Part shown: positions 1-10,735 of the stretch, piece by piece
How the letters are laid out: each line of letters begins with the position of its first letter
Numbering within the stretch: position 1 is the first letter of the stretch
NCBI GenBank assembly: GCA_018894105.1
Contig: CM032128.1
Span: 34,978,299 to 35,042,298, forward strand
Reading direction: 5' to 3'
DNA from: Jacaranda mimosifolia
Lineage: Eukaryota > Streptophyta > Magnoliopsida > Lamiales > Bignoniaceae
Length of the DNA: 64,000 nt
Notes under the pieces: model-generated
Database searches by the model: none
What the model saw: the letters and a program-made list of their open reading frames with translations, nothing else
Told to the model about the DNA's origin: nothing
Program-made: the position numbers and the translations under genes

Positions 1-33
1 AACTCCCACCTCCATGCATACATACATCACTAA

Positions 34-380
34 GGGCCCGTTTGGTTTTGTTTTCAATAACCCTTCTCATTTTTTTCAGAAAATAAAAATAAAAAACTAT
101 TAACTTCTTTACTTTCACAATCATTTTCAATTCTCAACATATTTTTTCAAATTCACTATTACACTCTTTTTTCATTTTCACACCTTATTTTCTCCTACTC
201 TCACTTGCTTAACTTTTAATACGAAAACACAATATCCAAATACATTGCATTTTCAACTCTATACAATCATTTCATTTTAAATAAAACATCCAAACAATAT
301 TTTCAAACTCATATTTATAACTAACTTTTCACTTTGCCAAAAAATGAAAATGCCTCCAAAAAATAAAACCTACCGGGCTT
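34..380. mobile_element. Tourist-like MITE, family A copy 1
   Basis: The 347-base element is bounded by TAA on both sides (31-33 and 381-383), the three-base TWA duplication typical of PIF/Harbinger MITEs. The left end reads GGGCCCGTTTGG and the right end is a degenerate inverted copy. The AT-rich interior, on the reverse strand, matches the copies at 7975, 39022 and 46923. It lies about 400 bases beyond the stop codon of the H1-like gene. It has no coding capacity. Confidence 0.7.
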
Positions 381-383
381 TAA

Positions 384-784
384 GATTCTAGAAGACTTTT
401 GGGCAAGTCATGGTCTTCCACTTAGTCCACATAAGCTACACTTAGTGGAAAAATTTTTTGGCAACAAGAGCTCATCACCTAGAAGATGTAATAATAATGG
501 CTCCATTTGACCATGAAAATGTCACATTCAGTCTATGTTAAAGCCAATGAAACAACACTATACACTGTCATCATCTGTGGAGTATCTATGTCCACACAGT
601 TCGAAAGTTAATGCGCATGGCATATAGATTTATCAGCACATAATCCAAATTTTCATAGCTAAAGAAGTACTAATTGTATATAACTAATTAGCACAGGAAT
701 TCAGAAACAACAGAAATAGCATTCAGTCAACAAGAGTGCATATTCTTGTGAAAACAGTTTACAATTCCAAAATCAAACTTACCT
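384..784. other. 3' flank of the H1-like gene
   Basis: Unique-looking AT-rich sequence with no supportable ORF. It presumably holds the 3' UTR of the minus-strand gene that ends at 785. I see nothing else in it. Confidence 0.5.
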
Positions 785-1433
785 TCAATTTTTAGCTTTC
801 TTTGCAGGAGGCCTGGAACCCGTTTTCGTCGATTTCCGACCCACTTTCCTCTTCACCGGAGTCACAACCTTGTTTTTCTTCATTTTCTCTCCACTAGAAA
901 AGCTCTTTTTCGCCATTATTTTCATCTTCTCCGGAGTTTTTACCTGGCTCAGCCTCTTTGTCTTCTTTGCTGTCTTTACGGCGACCGCCATTTTTGCGTC
1001 TGAATTTTTCTCAGCTCCTCTGTTTGCTGGCTTATTTTTCAGAATTTTGCTCGTTTTCTTCTTCACTGAAATTGAGGGTTTCTTCAGCTTCTCAGCGACA
1101 GGGATTTTGTAGGAGTTCCTGAATTTGATTAGCTTCTCAGATTTTAGGAACCTTTTCAACTGGATCGAGAGGATTTTTTTGAAATTCTGGGGAAGCAGTT
1201 TGCTGTAGTTTTCCTCTATGAATTTAGCGATCGCCGGTTGGCTCGAACCCGTCCGATCCTTCATTGTGGTTATTGCTTCACTTATCATCTGAAAAACACA
1301 TACAAAAAGAGGTTTAATACAGAATTACCTTAATGTTTGTATCAGGATATGGTAAACATGAAGAACAACGAGAAAAGTAAAGCACCTCAAAGTATGGCGG
1401 GTGGAGAGGTGAATTCTTCTTCAAAACCGCCAT
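785..1433 (-). CDS. Linker histone H1/H5-domain protein
   Basis: Two exons: 1386-1433 (16 codons, start ATG 1431-1433) and 785-1288, joined in phase 0 through a GT-AG intron of 97 bases, giving 183 residues. Residues about 11-80 form a GH1 winged helix: HPPYFEMISEAI, then TGSSQPAIAKFIEENY, then a basic wing with KILSIQLKRFL and LIKFRNSYKIP. The rest is a lysine/serine-rich basic tail ending PPAKKAKN, as in H1 C-terminal domains that bind linker DNA. The protein should act in the nucleus in chromatin compaction. It is shorter than main plant H1 proteins and has almost no N-terminal tail, so it may be a minor H1-like or HMGA-like variant. The ATG was chosen because the conserved HPPY motif follows closely; an in-frame ATG at 1544 would add residues unlike the family. 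Confidence 0.87.
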
Positions 1434-1703
1434 GGTTTTCTTGAGGAGTGGAGAAATTTTGTTAAAAAATGAGGATCTTAGAAATGAAAGTGGAAAAGGG
1501 CTGTGCTTCATTAATAATCGAAGCTTGAAATTTTCAAATTTCAAATATTGTAGGCGGAAATTTTTTGATTTAATCCATCAGAAATTCAGAAGGGAATAGG
1601 GTTTAGTTTCCCGCCTGAGAGAAGGGGGGAAATCGTGGGTTAAATTCAGCCAATGAAAAATGGTAATGTGAAGAAATTGAAATGCAAGAGGATAAGATCA
1701 AAG

Positions 1704-2394
1704 AAGGGTTGTCAACGTGTCGGATTTGTATCGAATTTATTATATTTAAATTTAAATTTGATTAACAAAATTAATATCTAAATTCGACCTAAAATTCTAT
1801 AAGATTTTTATTAATTAGTATCATATTCGAATTCGATTGATGCCTGAAATTCAATCCGATTTATTTTTTTCTTTCTTTTTTTTCTTTTAAATTTTATAAA
1901 AATATTGTATTTATAAAGTAAATATATGTCATATTTAAAATTTTAACAACTTTTTATTATATATTATTTCAAATGTTAAATATTTTAATGCTAAACTCAT
2001 TTTTCATATTATATTAATGTATAGATGAACTAATATATGTTATAATATTTGATATTTTATCAATATCCCTCTTATTTTTAGGTTAAAAACTCAATATTAA
2101 TAGTATAATATAGACATTAATATAGATATTATATCAATATAATACATAGATTTTGTTTTAAAATATTTATTAATATTATATATAAGAGTATTAATTTAAT
2201 AAAACATATTAAAGTTTGGATTCGGATATTTAATAGATCAAATTACTTAATTCCATATTCGATCAACTGATTTCGGATTTTGAATATTTATAATCGGATC
2301 TGATCCATCGAATATTTTAATCGAATAAAAATTTTAAAATTCAATTTGAATTCGGATTGGATTATGATTAAAATTCGTTCCATTAACAGCCCTA
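1704..2394. mobile_element. hAT-like non-autonomous element, family D copy 1
   Basis: The 691-base element is flanked by a perfect 8-base duplication GATCAAAG (1696-1703 and 2395-2402). Termini are AAGGGTTGTCAACG on the left and the inverted form TAGGGCTGTTAATGG on the right. Subterminal regions carry repeated TTCGAATTCG-like words; the core is AT-rich. No transposase remains. A homologous copy lies at 28636-29297. Confidence 0.82.
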
Positions 2395-2402
2395 GATCAA
2401 AG

Positions 2403-3369
2403 AATTCAAATCAGCCATGCAGAACAGATGATGGATTGGCATACTGGGCCAAAGCCCATCAGGGGAATTCGGAGCAATGAGATTACCGATCCGGCCCATA
2501 CTAATTTGGATTCAAATATATTTTCTTGTCATATCTAATAACATTTTAATTCATTATTATAAATAATATTCATCAACATATATGGCGAAAAATTTTATCT
2601 TTATAAAAGTTAGAGGGGTGAACAATTTAAATCCAAATTCCGTTTGATTCTAATATTGTTTTGTTTAAACATTAATAATTCTTAAAATTGATCAACTAGT
2701 TTAGTAAATGGAATTTTTTTAATTTTTTTGAGAGAGTATCATTTACAACAAATTTATAGATCCAATTATCAAATCAAGAATATCAGTCTTACAACAAATC
2801 AAATAAAATACAAATATCAAATTAAAGAAGATGGAAGTACAAACTAAGACCACAATTAAGAAGCACACATAAAATGCACACAAAGACACACATTTGGGTC
2901 GAACATGAGACATTTCATATAATAGAGGAGACTTGATGCCATTGAACTAAAAGCTTAATCTTGAAATTCACACAATTGTCGGGAATGCCAGTGAATCTTT
3001 CAAAAATGCTCTTAGCCTATAAGGTCAATCAAATGTTCGTGAATTAAGCTAATAAGTAAAGAAAATACTGAAAATACTAAATATTGTGTACTTACAAATG
3101 TTATATTACGAAGTTATTATAAATGTAAAAAATGGGTTGATCTGTGCCAAATAGATTTATTTAAATGGCCCTACAATTCAATGTTTATTGTTTCAATATT
3201 TTGTTCTCTTGGGCTATTGAATGGACCTCAACTAGCTACCCAAATTGAATGAAGGGAGCACATCATGCATATATTTTTTTTTTTCGATTTTTGTTTAGCT
3301 CTTTCTCTTTATTTTGAAATCAATTAGACAATTATATGAGTTTCTTGATTTAATAATAATAATAATAAG
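2403..3369. other. Gene-free AT-rich stretch
   Basis: No ORF with family resemblance and no RNA gene was seen. Short homopolymers only. Confidence 0.5.
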
Positions 3370-3740
3370 AGATGGAGTCAGGAGGCTGGCAGGGCAGCCA
3401 TCCCCCTCAAAATATTAAAATTTTATTTTTCACATTAAATTTTTTTAAATATTACACTTTCACCCCTTTAAAATATTAAAATTTTATTTTTTTATATTAA
3501 AAATTTTAAAATATTACACTTTTGCCCCCCTCAAAATATTAAAACTTTATTTTTTATATTAATTTTTTTAAAATATTACACTTTTGTCATCTTCAAATAA
3601 TAAATTTATCCCTCCTCTTATTAAAAATATGTCTTTTGCCCAATTGTACTTCTTTGTATATATGTGTAATAAAAAAAATTATATTTTTCATAATTCAGAA
3701 TTTCGTTCCCCATAAATAAAAATTCTGGCTCCATCTGTAA
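3370..3740. mobile_element. Inverted-repeat element with internal tandem repeats
   Basis: The left edge AGATGGAGTCAGGAG and the right edge CTGGCTCCATCTGT are imperfect inverted repeats. Between them about three tandem units of 65-68 bases repeat the words CCCCTCAAAATATTAAAA and AAATATTACACTTTT (3405-3595). It looks like a small TIR element. The target-site duplication is not clear because the left flank is an AAT microsatellite. Confidence 0.5.
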
Positions 3741-4921
3741 TGATAAATAAGAAGAAGAAGAAGAAGAGGAGGAACGAAAGATGAGAGTCGCACTACTCTT
3801 TTTTTTTTTGGGTTTTGAGGTTGCCTGGCTGGTTATGGCCTTACTCCTTGTCGATGTCGGCTGTCTGTCCCGCAGTTAATGGCGGATTCTTCATGCGACC
3901 TTATCACCTTAAGCCCTCCTTTTTTTTTTCTCTTTTGTATTTGATGAATTTGTACACCTCATTGGATCCATACATTTCACGTGCATCTGTTCTAATAATT
4001 ATAACTTTGCTGGGTTTGTTATAGCCAGTAGAGAGTGGGAATTAATGCAAGGAAAATTATTAACTAAGCAGCCCATGGTTTACATGCGGGGTTGCTGGCG
4101 GGCTTCAATTATAATCTTCTAATGGTTAACCAAGTAATATCAGTTGCACCAATTCTAACATTAAATTGAGGGTAGATTTGAGATCACAAGAAAGTATTCA
4201 AATTAAATTGGAGTCGATCATCTTGTCAAAATTAAAAATAAATAAATCAATAAGACATTGGGATAAGGGTTGAGTTAATGTGAGTGGAAAAGCGTCAGAT
4301 AAACTCATACCATTTCATATGTTAATTAATGTATTTAGATCCTCTATTTCATTTTTTTTTTTTTTTCAATTTGTGGATATATGTTAAGTATATTAAATTT
4401 TTTTTCATAAAAATAATTAATTAAAAATCAAGTTCACATATATTCATGAAGTTAAAATATGAAAGAAAATAAAAAATCAAAATGAGTACTGGCACGTCAA
4501 TATCAAACTTTTAAGGACGGATAGGATAGCAACACGTATTGTTTATCTATAATGAATCGGATTGATCAGTACAAAAGTACACAAATTCTGAGAGTGCTTC
4601 GTCTTATTTGATTATTTGAGGAGGAAATGATCTTTAAATAGAATATCAAACTTATAGTTAATTTACTTATTGAGTTAATTTAAAGAGATGGAACGTTGAA
4701 AATGAATGCTTCTTGCAAACATATTCCACAATGGTTTTATGCGTTTCAGCCATGAGCCATGCATGCAGACAATTGTCCAATTAACAGCATCATCAGAACC
4801 AGACTTCGGTTTCTCCACCGCACCGCAGGGCTGGGCGATTTTGAAATAAAAACAAAAGCAGCATCAGCTGTGATATCAGATATGAGGAATATATATATGA
4901 CCATGATGTCTTAGCTAATTT

Positions 4922-4962
<41 letters not shown>

Positions 4963-5937
4963 CTTAGGGTGGCTCTGAGTTGTATAAATACATATACGTG
5001 ACAAATATTATGGTAAAAAACTATTTTCAATTTTTAAAGAAAAAATTTATTGTAATATCAAGTTTTTATGTGGTGTCATAGAAATTGAGTGCTTGATATA
5101 ATTTATAAATTATTATTTTTTCTTTTTTTTTTCTCTTGTTAAGGTATATTTTCATAAAATTAAAATTTTCCACGCCAGTATTAATAGCACAATATTTTAA
5201 GGAGTTGGCATTATTAAATAACAATTTGTGAAAACAATTGTGATCTTTTAGTTACTTTTGTATATATATGTACTTAAGATAGATATATATTTATATATTT
5301 TTTTTATTTATACATTCACACATATCAAATATCTATTATACTTCAAACTCTGAACATCATACATATAAGTGTAAAGATAATTCATTGGATCAATTGACTG
5401 TTCGACTTAAGGTGAATTTTGCTTGCATGAATAATATTTCGGGTAATTAGGGTATAAGTGTGTTTTTTTTTTTATTTTTTATAGAAACTTTCATTGCCGA
5501 TACCAAGATTGTATGTTATATCAAATAATTGTTCATTTCCTCACATGTCGAGACACATTTTCATAAAAACAAAATTTTCTAGTAAGTACATTGGTAGGAC
5601 AATATATTTCATGGGGTTGACATCATTATTTGAAAAAGAATCTCCAGTGGAGAATGAAATAGAACATAAAACCATAAGCTCCTACATAGGGGAGGAGTCA
5701 ATATTCTAATTGTGTGCCTGTTGAAGAATTAGCTAGCGATTTATAGACACCGACTTAATTGAGAAAACCCATCAAAGTCGTAACAAAAATAAGCCTTCAT
5801 AGAATAATTGTCACTACTTATCGACTAGAGTCTATGTAAGCATTCGAGAACATTCCTCTAGTTTACCAATGCCTCTTAATATTTTTCTAGATTTCGAGAT
5901 TAGAGTTTATAAGTTGATATCCAAGGACATTTAAACT
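3741..5937. other. Gene-free AT-rich stretch
   Basis: Holds a GAA/GAG-rich run near 3750, a TG microsatellite at 4925-4953, and a diverged direct repeat (about 5140-5230 against 5540-5640, sharing CACATTTTCATAAAA-like words). Short ORFs at 3781-3879 and 5494-5709 have no recognisable family and are not annotated as genes. Confidence 0.45.
4925..4953. repeat. (TG)n microsatellite
   Basis: About 14 uninterrupted TG dinucleotides running into a short TATATA tract. Confidence 0.95.
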
Positions 5938-5940
5938 TAA

Positions 5941-6322
5941 AGAGTGTTTGGGTGAGCTTATAAGCTTCACAAAATATCTTATAAGACATTTAAGAGCTTA
6001 TAAGTTGATAAAAAGTGTTCAGTAATTTAAAAAAAAAAAGAACTTATAAGATTATAAAATAAGATGTTAGGAGCTTATCAGCTCTTTTTAAAAAAGTAAA
6101 AGGCCTTAACTTATTTTTAAAATCTTAAAAGCTTCTTTATTTTTAATTATTTTAATTACAAAATTGCTTTTATTAACATCTTATAAGTTTCAAAATCTTA
6201 TTTTATCCAAACATTTCAATAATTTATTTTAAACATAAGATCAAACATCTTATAAGCTCAAAAAACATCTTATAAAATGTATGAACTTATAAGATATTTT
6301 AAATAAATCTAACCAAACACCC
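5941..6322. mobile_element. Tourist-like MITE, family C copy 1
   Basis: The 382-base element is flanked by TAA (5938-5940 and 6323-6325). Ends AGAGTGTTTGGGTGAGC and the inverted GGGTGTTTGGTTAGA enclose many CTTATAAG / ATCTTATAAG words. Related copies are at 53110 and 60123. Confidence 0.7.
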
Positions 6323-6696
6323 TAATAAATTAAAAATCGAAGCTTTTCATACTCATATCATAATGCCACACCATATACAAAGTAATAATTGAACCAAATT
6401 CATTTCCAAATGGATGAAATAACAAAGTAATAAAGTTCACATTACATTATTTTTTTTGCATTGATGATCATGGTGGCGTAAAAGATAAAAATACCTAAGG
6501 ATGGGAACGGCTATCAATACACATGCAACAACCTCCCACGCCACCCCACCCCCGCCCCCCCCGCCAACCCCACCCCACTCCCCAATTCCTCCTCTGCACT
6601 TTGCTTTTCCTTTCCATCCTTTCCTCTCTACTTTTCCACCAAAACAAGCGAATCACACTTTATATTTCAAAGAATTAAAAATTTGCTCTCCTCTTC

Positions 6697-6707
6697 TTTA
6701 TATACAC
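6697..6707 (+). promoter_or_regulatory. TATA box of the proline-rich protein gene
   Basis: TTTATATACAC lies about 45 bases upstream of the ATG at 6748, which predicts a very short 5' UTR. Confidence 0.5.
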
Positions 6708-6747
6708 TGCAAACCAATCTTATAATTTTTTATCAAGAATTTGAAGA

Positions 6748-7284
6748 ATGGCCACTCTTTTGCTCTTCTTTTTCACACTTTTTTGCGCTTGGATGTTTGA
6801 TTTCACTTTGGCGATGTCAACGATAACAGCAATGGTTAAGGACCAGACATCCTGCACAATGTGCTCTTCCTGTGACAACCCTTGTCAACCAATTTTATCT
6901 CCTCCGCCGCCGGCGCCGCTGCCGTCTCCTCCGCCACCATCCCCGCCGCCTCCAACAGGGCCCAATTGCCCTCCTCCACCTTCACCACCTAGCGGCGGAG
7001 GGGGAGGTGGCGTGTACTATTACTCCCCACCTCCTCCAGTGCAGCAATCCAACTACCCACCACCATACGGAGGGGGAGGCGGTGGCGGGTACTATCCACC
7101 GTCAAACCCTTACGGTTACGCTACCCCGCCGCCACCAAACCCAATTGTTCCGTATTTCCCTTTCTACTACCACAGCCCTCCACCACCGTCCGCCCACTCC
7201 GACGATTCGCATTCTGCGCTATTCAAAATCCACCCCTTCATTTCCTTCATTGTTATCATATTCTCTGTTCTCTTCTTTCTTTGA
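6748..7284 (+). CDS. Secreted proline-rich, extensin-like, probably GPI-anchored protein
   Basis: Single-exon ORF of 178 residues. Residues 1-22 are a hydrophobic signal peptide, with likely cleavage after TLA. A four-cysteine cluster follows (CTMCSSCDNPCQP, residues about 36-48). Residues about 50-150 are proline-rich with runs of SPPPP, two glycine blocks of six to seven Gly, and YYY/YYSPPPP motifs of the extensin cross-linking type. The C-terminus has small residues (SAHSDDSHSA) followed by a hydrophobic tail ending in FLFL-like residues, the layout of a GPI-anchor signal. It is probably a cell-wall/plasma-membrane hydroxyproline-rich glycoprotein related to short leucine-rich-repeat-extensin-like proteins, but it has no LRR. 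Codons are strongly GC-rich against the AT-rich surroundings, as expected for Pro/Gly codons. Confidence 0.8.
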   Translation: MATLLLFFFTLFCAWMFDFTLAMSTITAMVKDQTSCTMCSSCDNPCQPILSPPPPAPLPSPPPPSPPPPTGPNCPPPPSPPSGGGGGGVYYYSPPPPVQQSNYPPPYGGGGGGGYYPPSNPYGYATPPPPNPIVPYFPFYYHSPPPPSAHSDDSHSALFKIHPFISFIVIIFSVLFFL

Positions 7285-7974
7285 ACTTTCAGAACAAAAT
7301 TATAGACTACAATTAACAGTTCTATTTTCGCATCTATATTTTTCCATTTTTCTCTTACAATTTTCAGGTTACTTTAGATAAAATTTGGCTTCAAGCAACG
7401 AAGAGCAGAAGACGAAATCGGAATAATTCTTCGTATGAAGAAGAAGAATGCAGATTCAAGTAAAATTATCATTTTCTCTCAGTGTAACTTCCTCAAATAT
7501 CTCCTATATTTTAATAATCCCTTCCCCCCGCACCCCCCCCCCACCCCCATTATTTGTAGAATAAGGTGACTATTAACTTTTTTTCTGTCACAATGTAGCT
7601 AAACTATTGTCCATAAAATTCCCATACTGTAGTTTGGATTATGGGAACCAGCTAAATTATTATTTTTATAAACATTTTTGCAGATTTTAATAATTTTTTT
7701 TTGCTTATATTTTTTGCCTAAGTCAAGATCCTAGCTATCCCAATTGCATATAAAAATTTTCTATGCCATTATTTTTTTGTATGAATAATAATGCACTCTT
7801 ATTTAATTTGGTGGTAAGCTAAAATAAATCAATTATAGGCTCAAGTTCTATAAAATAGTTGAGAAATGAGTAAAAAATTTCTTTTAAAAAATAATGCAAT
7901 ATTATTTGTGGGCTGCAACTTTTATCCCAAAAAAATAAGTATATGATGGTATTAAATATGCATTTATCGAATAA
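7285..7974. other. 3' flank of the proline-rich gene
   Basis: AT-rich sequence with a C-rich run near 7525-7550. It presumably contains the 3' UTR. No further gene was seen. Confidence 0.45.
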
Positions 7975-8349
7975 GGGGCTATTTGGATCTGTTTTATGAA
8001 CGTATTTTTATTTTTTTGTGAAAAAGAATAGTGAAAAATTAGTTATAGATGTATTTTTGAAAATGAAATGTTGTTTGGATATTTTGTTTAAAATGTAATG
8101 ATTATGTAGGGTTGAAAATGAGTTGTATTCAAAAAATATAGTGTTTTTGTATTAAAAGTCATGCAAAAGTTAGGAGGAGGAAATGAAAAGTGAAAATGGA
8201 GAGAGTGTAAGAGTTTGTCTGAAAGAATATTTTAAAAACGAAAATGTCTATGAAAATGGGAGAGAAGTTGATCGCACTTCTTTTTCATTTTCAGTAGAAA
8301 ATGATGCTGAAAATGAAAATGGGTCTGGAAAACAAAAACAAACGGGTTG
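7975..8349. mobile_element. Tourist-like MITE, family A copy 2
   Basis: Flanked by TAA (7972-7974 and 8350-8352). The left end is GGGGCTATTTGG and the right end AACAAACGGGTTG; the interior matches the copy at 39022 along its length in the same orientation. Confidence 0.7.
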
Positions 8350-8493
8350 TAAGTAATATATGATATAAAAAGGTAAAAAGAATTGCATAATAATTGTAAT
8401 ATTATATGTATCATATAATTATTTGGGTAAAAGAAGTGAGGAGAAGAAGTTGGTTGAGAATTCTCCATGTAGGTTATGTGTTGTTCCTGTTGG

Positions 8494-8643
8494 CTAGTCT
8501 GGAACTTGGAAGAATGTACTGAAAAGGGCTAATGTAAAGTGATGGGGAGGATGGGCCCTTCCTCGGCGCGGGGGTGCAGGTGGGCGTGGGGGGGCTGGAC
8601 GGCACTGAGGAACATGTGGTGGTGGTTGCAAAATAGAAGCCAT
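8494..8643 (-). CDS. Candidate 49-residue proline-rich small ORF
   Basis: ATG at 8641-8643 opens a 49-codon frame beginning MASILQPPPHVPQC, rich in Pro, Arg and His. It sits in an unusually GC-rich block (8540-8680) and lies about 225 bases downstream (on the minus strand) of a good TATA motif at 8869-8876. I do not recognise a family. It could be a small secreted-peptide or noncoding transcript gene, or chance. Confidence 0.2.
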   Translation of the reverse strand: MASILQPPPHVPQCRPAPPRPPAPPRRGRAHPPHHFTLALFSTFFQVPD

Positions 8644-8868
8644 GGTGATATTAATTGCCCCCACCCCATAGAGATTCGTTTTGGACTTTAATATGTGCTG
8701 TTGCACATGCACTCTTGTTTTTTAATGAAAAATGTATATTTTTTTTTTCTTTTCATTTTCTAATTTGAGATATATGTTTTTTTTTTTTTTTCCTGACATA
8801 AAAAGGAATTGTGAAATGAATTGAAGAGCGGGTAGAGTGCATTGGGGGCCCTGGGGTGGCAAGGGTTG

Positions 8869-8876
8869 TATTTATA
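8869..8876 (-). promoter_or_regulatory. Isolated TATA motif (TATAAATA)
   Basis: Minus-strand CTATAAATAC is a near-consensus plant TATA box. The only ORF downstream of it is the small proline-rich frame at 8494-8643. Confidence 0.3.
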
Positions 8877-8912
8877 GGGGCTAACTAGCTGTATTTTTCG
8901 GTATCTTTTGTT

Positions 8913-9785
8913 ATGTTTGGTTACATTTTGACAAAATAATTTTGTTTTGTTAAAATATAATCAAATATATATATATATATATTCTTTTAAAATGTTAAAT
9001 TATATTTTTTTAGAATACCTTATATTATTCTAGAGATGTAAATAAGTTGAACCGAGCCGAATTTTGATCATTTTTTTAGGCTTGAGCTCGAGTTCGAATT
9101 AAATGAATCGAGCTCGATGAGCTCAGGAAATTGAGGCTCAAGTTCAGCTCAAGCACTTGTTCGGACTCGACTCAGCTCAATTCAATTTATTAGGCTTGAA
9201 TTCATAATCAAGCTATAAGTTCGAGCTCGTAAAGTTAAATTTTATGAAAAATTTTAAAATTAATATATTTTATTATATTTATATATATAAATATTTTTTT
9301 AAATAAAAAATATAGGTTTGCAAACTTGTGAACAAGAATTATCTGACTCCAGCTCGACTCGAAACTTATACGAACTTGGTTCAAACTCAAACTCGAGCTC
9401 GAACACTTTTCAAGCCAGCTCATCAACTCAGTTCATTTGCAACCCTATTCTATCCCTCATCATCTTTAAAACTTCCTCATTTTTCAATATATATATATAT
9501 ACATCTTTATCACATATATATATATATATTATTATTCTTACTATATAAAAAATTACTCAATTTCATTTTCATTTCAAAAACCAAACAAAAAAACATTGAT
9601 TTGATTGCTATTGTAAAAAATATCTCATCCCAAAACATAAACAACCATACCAACATTTTCCAAAATAAATTTATAATTATTCTATAAAATATAAACAAAA
9701 ATTCATCACATTCCCCAATTTCACTCCCAAAATTTATTTTTTCAAAACACATAATGCAAAGTATATGAAATGCAACCAAACATCA
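8913..9785. mobile_element. MITE family B copy 1, interrupted by a nested element
   Basis: The left end TGTTTGGTTACATTTTGAC and the right end ATGCAACCAAACATC are inverted. The right half shares the segment TGATTTGATTGCTATTGT and the following ATCTCATCCCAAAACATA with copies at 25281 and 51485. The element is split by the insertion at 9033-9445. Confidence 0.55.
9033..9445. mobile_element. hAT-like MITE nested in family B
   Basis: Ends GAGATGTAAATAAGTTGA and the inverted GGGTTGCAAATGAACTGA enclose many GAGCTCGAG / GGCTTGAGCTCGAG words. Flanks share TATTCTA (9026-9032 and 9446-9452), fitting a hAT-type 7-8 base duplication. A short relative lies near 50705-50800. Confidence 0.65.
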
Positions 9786-10469
9786 CCTTCATAAACGTAA
9801 GTTGTTTGGAATAGTGCCCTTCTTTTCATTGAAAAATGGAAAAGGAGGAACATAATTTATGCCGCCGGGCCGGGGCCGGAGCCGAAGTTTTGACTATGAT
9901 GGTGTGTAGTTAAGTTTATTTTATATATTTTGCAAGTGTTTATATTTTATAAAATATTTTTAAGCATTTCATATGTTAGATTTTATTTTTAAAATAAAGT
10001 GTAAAATATTAATAAAAAAGAGTTCTGAAATTAATAATATGTTAATAGTTATAATTTTATAATTGACATAATATTATACAAATTTATTAAGATTTTAAAA
10101 TGGATTGAAAACTAGTTATTTTTCAAAAAGAGTTTATAACTAGCATTTTGTTTTATAAGGTTTTCTAAAACAATTGCAGACATTTTGTATCACCTTATAA
10201 GTGAGAGGGAAAATTTAAGTAACGTTAGATTGAGAACTTAATTGATAATAAATCCAAGTCAAAATTGGCATAAAAGGCTCAAAATAGATGGAACTATGTT
10301 GAACTTTAATTTGATTGCAATTGAATGATCAAATAATTTAATATCTTATTACTTTTTGATAAATTAAACTCGACTTGAATCAAATTTTCAACCTTATAAA
10401 CACTAATTCCATTCCATTTTAATTGTTCAAGATTAAATTAATAAATAAGTTCATGAATTTTTTCTATTT
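9786..10469. other. Gene-free AT-rich stretch
   Basis: The segment 9905-10200 resembles diverged family C MITE sequence (ATTTTATAAAATATTTTTAAGC-like words). Nothing coding was seen. Confidence 0.4.
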
Positions 10470-10735
10470 TGGATCAGTGATTCTTCATTTTGTTCGTCAT
10501 TTAGTGAATCAAATGACTCATACTATTGCTGGAGCAGAACTTTTCATTTGCTATGTTCATTTTGTTCGTCATTTAGCGAATCAAATGACTCATACTATTG
10601 CTAGAGCGGATCTAAATGACTCATACTATTGCTAGAGCGGTTGTTTCTATGTCTGTGCCGCATTTGTGGAAAAACTCTATGCCCACATTCCTTTCTTCTG
10701 TTATTACTATTAATTTGAAATAAAATCATTCATCT
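10470..10735 (+). mobile_element. LINE (non-LTR retrotransposon) RNase H tail with internal duplication
   Basis: Translated pieces FVRHLANQMTHTIARA and, after a frame change, SVPHLWKNSMPTFLSSV ending at TAA 10721-10723 match the C-terminus of the RNase H-like domain of plant LINE polyproteins. A 72-base unit (24 codons) is tandemly duplicated at 10484 and 10556, and a partial third copy begins at 10614 in a shifted frame. It is a dead 5'-truncated remnant. Confidence 0.7.

Noticed and set aside
1434..1544. Upstream in-frame start for the H1-like protein
   Set aside because: It would add 37 residues before the conserved HPPYFE motif that are hydrophobic and unlike any H1 N-terminal tail.
3370..3640. 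Possible CRISPR-like array
   Set aside because: The units are directly adjacent, AT-rich and degenerate, without spacer structure, and the genome is plant nuclear.
3781..3879. 32-codon hydrophobic ORF starting MRVALLFFFLG
   Set aside because: The hydrophobicity comes from an 11-base T run, and there is no family resemblance or promoter; a chance ORF is more likely.
8580..8620. Resemblance of CATGTTCCTCAGTGCC to miR398
   Set aside because: The match is weak, with several mismatches, and no stem arm pairs with it.
9328..9687. 119-codon Ile/Tyr-rich ORF
   Set aside because: It runs across the end of one transposon and the middle of another and is made of AT-rich low-complexity sequence.
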